A DNA stretch of 10,850 nt from a bacterium (GTDB lineage: Bacteria > Chloroflexota > Dormibacteria > UBA8260 > Bog-877). The notes beneath the pieces were generated by a model. It did no database searches, was not told the origin of the DNA, and saw only the letters and a program-made list of their open reading frames with translations. Positions within the stretch are counted from its first letter, which is position 1. Each line of letters starts with the position of its first letter. Below are positions 1 through 5,464 of the stretch, in pieces. Made by a program: the position numbers and the translations under genes. Location: the NCBI GenBank assembly GCA_021791455.1, contig JAJYWM010000028.1:1-10850 (forward strand), in the 5' to 3' direction.

Positions 1-1
1 C

Positions 2-1048
2 AGTCCGTTCGCGGTCGCCGGTTACGGGATCCGGGCGATCGGTCCCGCCAGCGCGCTGGCTCGCAGGTTCAGGACCGAGGATGTGCGGGCGCTGATGGCG
101 GGCGTGTCGGCCCACTCCATGCGACCGCTGGAGACATCTCCCACTGCCGGGGTGGGGCTCTTCCTCACAATTCTGGCCCATGCTGTCGGTTGGCCGTTTG
201 TCGAGGGGGGTAGCGCTCGGCTGATCACCGCCATGGTTGACGCCCTCCAGGCCGCTGGCGGCCGTATCGAGACGGGGTGGTGGTTGAGCTCCCTGGATGA
301 ACTGCCGCCGGCTCGGGCCGTCTTGCTCGACGTCACCCCGCGCAGATTCCTGGAGATCGCAGGGCCGAGGCTTAACGGGCGGTACCGCCGGTCGCTGGAA
401 GGCTTTCGCTACGGCGTCGGCGTCTGCAAGGTCGACTTCGCCCTGGCGGGACCGGTGCCGTGGAGCAACAGCGCCTGCCGGGAAGCTGGCACCCTCCATC
501 TCGGAGGCACGTTCGAAGAGGTCGCCAGATCGGAGGCCGCGGTCGTCGGCGGCCGGCATCCAGATCGGCCATATGTTCTGGCGGTGCAGGCCGGTTCCGC
601 CGATCCGACCCGGGCACCTGCCGGAGGGCACACCCTGTGGACCTACTGCCATGTGCCCGCGGGGTCGAATGTCGACATGTCGGACCGGATCGAAGCCCAG
701 GTGGAGCGGTATGCCCCCGGGTTCAGGGACCTGATCCTGGCCAAGACTCGTCGCTCCGCCGCCGAGCAGGAGCACCACAATCCCAACTATGTTGGCGGGG
801 ACATCGGCTCCGGCAGGCAGGATCTGGGTCAGACCCTGGCCAGACCCGCCATGCGATGGGACCCGTACCGCACGCCCCTTCGTGGGATCTACCTCTGCTC
901 CTCGGCCACCCCCCCGGGCCCCGGGGTACATGGGCGGTGTGGGGAACTGGCCGCCCTGTCAGCGCTGCGTCACAGCTTTGGGATATCGGATCCGCCTGAC
1001 GTGGGGCGGTTGAGGCCGACTTCGATGGCTCCGCCTGCCGGGGCCTGA
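2..1048 (+). CDS. FAD-dependent oxidoreductase, phytoene dehydrogenase (CrtI)-like, 5'-truncated by window edge
   Basis: The frame is open from base 2 to the TGA at 1046-1048, giving 348 codons. The GTG at 83 is an internal valine, because coding-like sequence (SPFAVAGYGIRAIGPASALA) runs in from the edge. The family (COG1233) is usually about 480-520 residues, so some 130-170 N-terminal residues carrying the GxGxxG FAD-binding Rossmann motif lie outside the window. Visible family signatures are AVGWPFVEGGSARLITAMVDAL (bases 206-271, in two parts: AVGWPFVEGG, then SARLITAMV), LLDVTPRRFLEIAG, CKVDFALAGPVPW, HTLWTYCHVPAGS, NPNYVGGDIGSG, and the C-terminal FAD-contact block CSSATPPGPGVHGRCG. That block is normally STPPGGGVHGMCG, so this copy is slightly degenerate. 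Such enzymes oxidise or isomerise hydrophobic polyenes or related substrates with FAD, but no carotenoid genes are visible here and the substrate cannot be named. It converges on the c-di-GMP gene. Confidence 0.88.
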   Translation, partial: SPFAVAGYGIRAIGPASALARRFRTEDVRALMAGVSAHSMRPLETSPTAGVGLFLTILAHAVGWPFVEGGSARLITAMVDALQAAGGRIETGWWLSSLDELPPARAVLLDVTPRRFLEIAGPRLNGRYRRSLEGFRYGVGVCKVDFALAGPVPWSNSACREAGTLHLGGTFEEVARSEAAVVGGRHPDRPYVLAVQAGSADPTRAPAGGHTLWTYCHVPAGSNVDMSDRIEAQVERYAPGFRDLILAKTRRSAAEQEHHNPNYVGGDIGSGRQDLGQTLARPAMRWDPYRTPLRGIYLCSSATPPGPGVHGRCGELAALSALRHSFGISDPPDVGRLRPTSMAPPAGA

Positions 1049-1050
1049 GC

Positions 1051-1066
1051 GCAGCCAGTCGGCTGC
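1051..1066 (+). terminator. Weak hairpin just after the oxidoreductase stop
   Basis: GCAGCC-AGTC-GGCTGC forms a perfect 6-bp stem with a 4-nt loop, starting 2 nt after the TGA. No T-run follows on either strand, so it is only a candidate for ending the plus-strand transcript. The rest of the 132-bp convergent gap (1049-1180) shows no better terminator and no gene. Confidence 0.3.
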
Positions 1067-1180
1067 CGCGCTGAGGCCCCGGTCCGGTGTCATTCCTGAG
1101 GATTGGGCGGCCGGCGAGTTCTAATCGACGGCGAGGGCGCGGTTGGTTGCTGGTGCCCCATGCATCGCAGCCCGTTCGAG

Positions 1181-4100
1181 TCAGAAGGATCTTCCGCTCA
1201 CCCAGAGCTGCTCAAACTCGGCCTCGGGGAGTGGCCGAGCCATCAGGTATCCCTGGGCGACGTCGCAGCCCAGGCGGCGAAGGGCTTGCAACTGTCCTTG
1301 AGTCTCGACTCCCTCCGCGACGGCGGTCAACCCGATCGCATGGGCCAGCTGGATCAGCCCGCCGACGATGGCGGCGTCCCTGGGGTTGGTGTCCACCTCG
1401 TCGACGAACGCCTTGTCGAGCTTCAGGTGGTCCAGATTGAACCGCTTCAGGTGGACCACTGAGGAGTAGCCGGTCCCGAAGTCGTCGAGTGCCAGCTGGA
1501 CGCCCAGTCCGTGCAGGGCGTCCAGGGCGGAGACAGCAGCCATGGAGTTGGCCAGCAAGGCGGTCTCGGTGATCTCCATGCTGAGCAAAGCCGCCGGCAG
1601 TCCCGTGTCCTCCAGAGTGGCCGCGACCATGTCCACAATTCCCGGATCCAGGAGCTGCCTGGTGGAGAGGTTCACAGCGACCAGGGGCTGGCGGTCGGAT
1701 AGGAGCGCGCTCCAGCGCTTGCAGGTGGCACAGGCTTGCCGCAACACGAAGGCCCCAATCTCCAGGATGAGGCCGGTTTCTTCCGCCAGTGGTATGAACT
1801 CGGCGGGGGAGAGGAGGCCACGCTCCGGGTGGTTCCAGCGCACGAGCGCCTCCGCGCCGACCACGGTCCCGCCTTCGAGCTCCACCAGCGGCTGGTATTG
1901 AACCACCAGCTCGTCCTTTGACGTCGCGCGGTGGAGGTCCGCCTCCAGCTTGACCCGGTCCCCGAAGAGGTTGCCCATCTCAGGAGTGAAAGCGACCGCG
2001 CGCCGGCCGCCGCCCTGCTTCGCGTGGTACATGGCGATGTCAGCATCCCTAAGGAGGTCGTCCGCGGCGAGGTCCGTACCATCCGCAACCCTGACTCCCG
2101 CGCAGAGGGTCACCACGACGTCCTGGCCCCCAACCTTGATTGGGTTCTCAACGGTCTGCACGAGCCGTCTGGCCATCAGCATCCCCATCTGCGCCGACCC
2201 GAGCTCCTCAGCCAGGACAACAAACTCGTCTCCACCGACCCTGGCCACCGTGTCACTGGGCCGCACCACCAGCTCCAGCCTCTGGGCCACGGTCTGGAGC
2301 ACCAGGTCGCCGGCGCTGTGGCCCAGGCTGTCGTTGACGACCTTCAGGCGGTCGAGGTCGAGAAACATCACGGCCATGGCCTGCCCGCTGCGCCGGGCCC
2401 GGCTGATCGCCGCGGGGATGCGGTCCAGGAGCAGGGTCCGGTTGGGCAACCCGGTCAAGGGGTCGTGGAGGGCTTGCTGCTGCAGAGCCACCTCCGTGCG
2501 CCGTCGCGCCAGGGCCGCTCCCAGGACATGCGCCAGCCCGAGCGCGTAATGGATGTCATCGCCGGGGAACTCATGATGCTCGATGGTGAACGCCTCGAGA
2601 ACTCCGTACGGCTGATCCCCGGCGATGATGGGCACGGCCATTCCGGAACGAACGCCGTAGATCTCCTGCAGGGGTCCCTCGTCGAAGCGGGTCTCCGAGT
2701 CGAAGTCCGACACGACGGCCGCTGTGGATCTGACCGTGTAACCCGCCAGGGAGTGCCGTCCGCCCGGGATCAGGGCACCCCCGATGACGCTAGCGTCCCA
2801 GCCCACGCCGGCCACGAACCGAAAGGAGTCGTGAGCTCGGTTCCAGCAGAGCACCGAGGCCTTGTCGACTCCCAGCTGGTCCCGCAGCATTTGGCTGGCC
2901 ACCTGCATCAGGCAGTTGATGTCGTCAGATGCCAGCGCCCTCTGGCCCAGCTCGGCCACAGCGGCCTGCTGGGCTGACTTTCTGTTCGCGGTCGCCTCAG
3001 CCAGATGCTGCCGGGTGACGTCCTGAGCCTGCCACAGGACGACTCCGAAGTCTGGGTTCATCTCGGGCACCTTGGTTCCGGAAGCCACCACCCAGCGCGT
3101 GTCGCCAGCGGTGCTCACCAGCTCGTGTTCGAGCTTGGCCAGAGCTCCCCGGGGGCCGTTCACCAGGCCGAGGTAACCACGGCGTACCCGTCTGCGCTGG
3201 CTGGAAGGTACAAAGTCCAGCAGCGTTCGGCCCACGAGGTGCCCGGGATCGGTGCCCAGGAGATCCCCCAGTGCCGGGTTGACCTGGGTGAACCGGAGGT
3301 CCTCGGTCAGGGTGGCGGTGGCTACCCCAGTTCGCTCCACCACGTAGTTGAGGCGCCTGAGTTGGTTCTGGAGCAGCGCCGCCGACGTCTCCTCAGTGTC
3401 CCGGGCCTCGAGCGCGAGAGTTGCGACTTCGAAATCGGACGTGATGCGGTTGAGCAGCGTGACCGACTCCTCCCCGAAGAAGTTGATGGCGTCCGAATAG
3501 ACGGCGAGCACGCCGATGACCCGGGCGCCGTGCTTGAGCGGGAACCACGCAGCACTGCGCAGCGAAAGTCCCTGGGAGAGGTCCCCCGATGGCTCGAGAC
3601 CCGGATCCAAGGAAAGGTCCTGAAAGATGGTGTGACCCCCGTCGAGCACACGCCCAAGGGGTCCACCGCCCCCGAGTCGACCAGGGTTGGCGGCGGCTTC
3701 CGCACCCTCGAGGTGTCCGCCACCATTGCCAAAGCTTGCCTTGGGCACGACCCGGCCATCCGCTCCCAGAACTCCTATCCAAGCCAGGTTCACCCCTCCC
3801 GCCTCCACCGCGACTCGGCAGGTCGTTTCCCAAAGCTCCTCTTTGGATTGAGCTCTGAGCACCTCCCGACTGATCTCGTTCCGGGCTGCCTGGAATCGGT
3901 CAAGGTGAGTCAGTTGCTGGCGCAGCTGCACCTGGGCGGAGATGTCCTGGGCCTGGACAAGGGTCCCGAGGCCGGCGCCGTCCCCACCTTGGAGGTTGGA
4001 CGTGGTCACCAGCACAAAAACGGCATGCCCATCCGAGTGGACGTAGCGCTTCACCAGCCCAGACACCTGCCGCCCCCTCCGGAGCCTGCGAATCAGAGCC

Positions 4101-4387
4101 CGGCTGGCGGCGCGGTCCTCGGGATGGGTCAGCTCGAGGGTCCGGCGGCCCACCAGCTCCTCTTCCGCCCGGCCGACCAGGGCGCAGAATGCTTCGTTGG
4201 CCCTCCTGATCCGCTGGTCCAGCCCCAGGACGGCGAGGGGGACACGTACTTGCCGGAAGAGGTCGCCGAGGACCCCATCAAGCTCCTCCGAGCAGCTTGG
4301 GGTCCCGGTCCGACGCTGGGTGGGGAGGGCCTGGGTTCGCATGTTGGACCGACCGAGCTTAGGTCCGGGACGTCGGTTCAGGTGCAC
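1181..4387 (-). CDS. PAS-GAF-PAS-GAF-GGDEF-EAL cyclic di-GMP turnover protein
   Basis: A 1068-residue multi-sensor protein that would make and/or degrade the second messenger c-di-GMP in the cytoplasm. No signal peptide or membrane segment is seen. Approximate domains are PAS 38-158, GAF 168-330, PAS 342-462, GAF 475-630, GGDEF 637-805 and EAL 810-1065. The cyclase half has DLDRLKVVNDSLGH (D677, N685, D686) and intact GGDEF at 718-722. An RxxD product-inhibition site (R709, D712) lies exactly five residues before it. The phosphodiesterase half has EALVRW (E846), N906, E938, DDFGTGYSS (D968, D969), K989, AEGVE (E1025, E1028) and AQGYLMARPLP, so both activities look possible. The start is GTG at 4387, favoured by an AGGA 4 nt upstream. 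A second candidate, ATG at 4342 (Met16), lacks a ribosome site. The signals sensed by the PAS and GAF domains cannot be read from sequence. Confidence 0.95.
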   Translation of the reverse strand: MHLNRRPGPKLGRSNMRTQALPTQRRTGTPSCSEELDGVLGDLFRQVRVPLAVLGLDQRIRRANEAFCALVGRAEEELVGRRTLELTHPEDRAASRALIRRLRRGRQVSGLVKRYVHSDGHAVFVLVTTSNLQGGDGAGLGTLVQAQDISAQVQLRQQLTHLDRFQAARNEISREVLRAQSKEELWETTCRVAVEAGGVNLAWIGVLGADGRVVPKASFGNGGGHLEGAEAAANPGRLGGGGPLGRVLDGGHTIFQDLSLDPGLEPSGDLSQGLSLRSAAWFPLKHGARVIGVLAVYSDAINFFGEESVTLLNRITSDFEVATLALEARDTEETSAALLQNQLRRLNYVVERTGVATATLTEDLRFTQVNPALGDLLGTDPGHLVGRTLLDFVPSSQRRRVRRGYLGLVNGPRGALAKLEHELVSTAGDTRWVVASGTKVPEMNPDFGVVLWQAQDVTRQHLAEATANRKSAQQAAVAELGQRALASDDINCLMQVASQMLRDQLGVDKASVLCWNRAHDSFRFVAGVGWDASVIGGALIPGGRHSLAGYTVRSTAAVVSDFDSETRFDEGPLQEIYGVRSGMAVPIIAGDQPYGVLEAFTIEHHEFPGDDIHYALGLAHVLGAALARRRTEVALQQQALHDPLTGLPNRTLLLDRIPAAISRARRSGQAMAVMFLDLDRLKVVNDSLGHSAGDLVLQTVAQRLELVVRPSDTVARVGGDEFVVLAEELGSAQMGMLMARRLVQTVENPIKVGGQDVVVTLCAGVRVADGTDLAADDLLRDADIAMYHAKQGGGRRAVAFTPEMGNLFGDRVKLEADLHRATSKDELVVQYQPLVELEGGTVVGAEALVRWNHPERGLLSPAEFIPLAEETGLILEIGAFVLRQACATCKRWSALLSDRQPLVAVNLSTRQLLDPGIVDMVAATLEDTGLPAALLSMEITETALLANSMAAVSALDALHGLGVQLALDDFGTGYSSVVHLKRFNLDHLKLDKAFVDEVDTNPRDAAIVGGLIQLAHAIGLTAVAEGVETQGQLQALRRLGCDVAQGYLMARPLPEAEFEQLWVSGRSF

Positions 4388-4395
4388 CTTTTCCT
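4388..4395 (-). promoter_or_regulatory. Putative ribosome binding site for the GGDEF-EAL gene
   Basis: Read on the minus strand this is AGGAAAAG directly before GTG at 4387. AGGA with a 4-nt spacer is a slightly short but usable Shine-Dalgarno site. It supports GTG 4387 over ATG 4342. Confidence 0.4.
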
Positions 4396-4396
4396 A

Positions 4397-4407
4397 ACTG
4401 TTACAGT
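4397..4407. promoter_or_regulatory. Small perfect dyad ACTGT-T-ACAGT upstream of the GGDEF-EAL gene
   Basis: An 11-bp inverted repeat with a 1-nt centre, 9 nt upstream of the GTG start and just outside the ribosome site. It is A+T-rich relative to its surroundings, so it could overlap a -10 region or be an operator half-dyad. No clear TANNNT box is formed, so neither role is established. Confidence 0.25.
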
Positions 4408-4425
4408 CCCGATGGCGACTCTGAC

Positions 4426-4449
4426 GGGGAAGTGCGGCCGCCCTTCCCC
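4426..4449. promoter_or_regulatory. 24-bp near-perfect palindrome (operator or leader hairpin)
   Basis: GGGGAAG (4426-4432) and CTTCCCC (4443-4449) flank the 8-bp palindrome GCGGCCGC (4434-4441). Only the pair at 4433/4442 breaks symmetry, so 22 of 24 bases are symmetric. It lies 38 nt upstream of the GGDEF-EAL start. It could bind a dimeric regulator as DNA, or fold into a strong hairpin in the leader RNA. It sits upstream of its gene, which argues against a simple terminator for that gene, and it is over 130 bp past the hairpin that follows the nucleoside gene. Confidence 0.45.
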
Positions 4450-4482
4450 GCCGCCGCCACCCGCCCGCTGACGCCCTTCCCC
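4439..4482. repeat. Direct repeat CGCCCTTCCCC, two copies 33 bp apart
   Basis: The 11-bp sequence CGCCCTTCCCC occurs at 4439-4449, where it is the right arm of the 24-bp palindrome, and again at 4472-4482. The start-to-start distance of 33 bp is close to three helical turns, so both copies would face the same side of the DNA. This fits a protein-binding array, although GC-rich low complexity could also produce it. Confidence 0.4.
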
Positions 4483-4588
4483 TGTTCGCCACAGGTAGCA
4501 GTTGGTCATGGATCGGCCAGTTCAGAGGTCGGCCTGGGCCCGGCTCAGCCCTAGCGTTGAGACCCAGGGTCAGAGGCCGCTTTCTGAA

Positions 4589-4610
4589 CCGGGCCGCGAT
4601 GCCGGCCCGG
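4589..4610 (-). terminator. GC-rich terminator hairpin after the permease-pepN-nucleoside block
   Basis: On the minus strand CCGGGCCG-GCATCG-CGGCCCGG is a perfect 8-bp stem with a 6-nt loop, beginning 15 nt after the TGA at 4626-4628. The following sequence is TTCAGAAAG, with only a token T-run, as is common for terminators in G+C-rich bacteria. An overlapping weaker hairpin follows at 4568-4590 (GGTTCAGA against TCTGACC, one bulge), so the two could be alternative folds. Confidence 0.55.
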
Positions 4611-4625
4611 GGATTGGGCAGCGGG

Positions 4626-5420
4626 TCAATCAGGCTCTGTGGTGGTGAGAGCAGCTATCGCGGCATCCAGCAGGTGGGCCAGCCCGATGGCCGCCGCATC
4701 GTGGTGAAACTGCGGGCGCCACTCGGGATCCGCCAGGCTGTCACTGATCGTGAAGGCGGTGGCGAACTCGAAGTCGCGGACCTTGCACACCGTGGCCAGT
4801 GCCGCCGCCTCCATCTCGACCGTCAACACTCCCTCTTGCTGATATCGCCGCAGCTCGTCGACGGTCTCCCGGTAGGGGGTGTCGATCGTCCACGTCGGTC
4901 CGGTCCGATGGTCCAGACCGGCTGCGACCATCACCTCGTGAAGTCGCGCCGTGAGAAGCCTGGACGGCGTTGCGTACTTTGCCCACGGTGCGTAGTGATG
5001 GGAGACACCCTCATCTCGGATCGCCCGGTCACAGAGGACAAGGTCACCGGCATGCATCCCCGGCTGGAGCCCGCCCGCGAAACCGATGGCCACGAAGCGG
5101 GCGCAGCCGGAGGCACCGATGTCCTCCAGGCGGTTGGTCGCCGCCGGGGCCCCAACTCCGAAGCCGCCGCTGAGCCCGACGGCGCCGCCAGGTGTGTCCA
5201 GGGTGTAGTACTCACCGAGCGCGGAGGTCGGCACCTTGAGCCGCTCCCAGCGCCGAGTCCGCACCACCTCGCGAAAGAACGAGGGCTGGAAGGTGAGGAT
5301 GGTTCCGGCCAGCTCCGGCAGGCCCTCCCACCCGAAGTTGCTGCGAAGGTACTCCCGGTATTCCGACGGGCTGATGAAGGGCGCCAGAGCGTGCTTGCCG
5401 GGGAATGTGGGGTAACCCAT
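4626..5420 (-). CDS. Nucleoside phosphorylase-family enzyme (uridine/purine nucleoside phosphorylase or nucleosidase)
   Basis: A 264-residue cytosolic member of the PNP/UDP phosphorylase superfamily, which cleaves the glycosidic bond of nucleosides for base salvage. Visible motifs are GFGVGAPAATNRLEDI (86-101), IGFAGGLQPG (112-121), GDLVL then AIRDEGVSHHY (133-143), the nucleoside-binding VEMEAAAL (201-208), and ISDS with the catalytic aspartate at 227. The arginine that binds phosphate in E. coli Udp and PNP (LRIGTTG or IRVGSCG context) is replaced by Ala111. Phosphorolysis is therefore not assured and hydrolysis is possible. It begins at ATG 5420, 44 bp after pepN. There is no Shine-Dalgarno site, but TATCCT ends 6 nt before the ATG, suggesting a leaderless transcript in addition to read-through from pepN. 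Family assignment is firm; substrate is open. Confidence 0.9.
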   Translation of the reverse strand: MGYPTFPGKHALAPFISPSEYREYLRSNFGWEGLPELAGTILTFQPSFFREVVRTRRWERLKVPTSALGEYYTLDTPGGAVGLSGGFGVGAPAATNRLEDIGASGCARFVAIGFAGGLQPGMHAGDLVLCDRAIRDEGVSHHYAPWAKYATPSRLLTARLHEVMVAAGLDHRTGPTWTIDTPYRETVDELRRYQQEGVLTVEMEAAALATVCKVRDFEFATAFTISDSLADPEWRPQFHHDAAAIGLAHLLDAAIAALTTTEPD

Positions 5421-5426
5421 TGGGCG

Positions 5427-5432
5427 AGGATA
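5427..5432 (-). promoter_or_regulatory. Putative -10 box (TATCCT) for leaderless transcription of the nucleoside gene
   Basis: TATCCT on the minus strand fits TANNNT and is separated from the ATG at 5420 by exactly 6 nt (CGCCCA), so transcription would start at or next to the start codon. No convincing -35 is seen 16-18 nt upstream. The lack of any ribosome site before this ATG supports the reading. Confidence 0.4.
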
Positions 5433-5464
5433 GACGCTGCTGAGGGAGTGGCCGGGCTGGCGCG

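Noticed and set aside
1049..1180. Small gene or attachment site in the convergent gap
   Set aside because: Open frames here overlap real genes and have no ribosome site. Beyond the short hairpin at 1051-1066 there is no repeat, tRNA end or inverted terminal repeat.
1931..2977. 348-codon plus-strand frame opposite the GGDEF region
   Set aside because: It is a shadow of the real gene. The opposite strand carries intact GGDEF and EAL motifs across this stretch.
4342..4387. ATG at 4342 as the start of the GGDEF-EAL protein
   Set aside because: There is no ribosome site before it and a TAAGCT box 13 nt upstream is too far for leaderless initiation. GTG 4387 has AGGA close by. It is not excluded, only less likely.
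3005..4471. 488-codon open frame on the plus strand opposite the PAS/GAF part of the c-di-GMP gene
   Set aside because: Its translation is low-complexity with no recognisable domain, and the minus strand encodes clear PAS and GAF domains. Long antisense frames are expected in G+C-rich genes with biased third positions.
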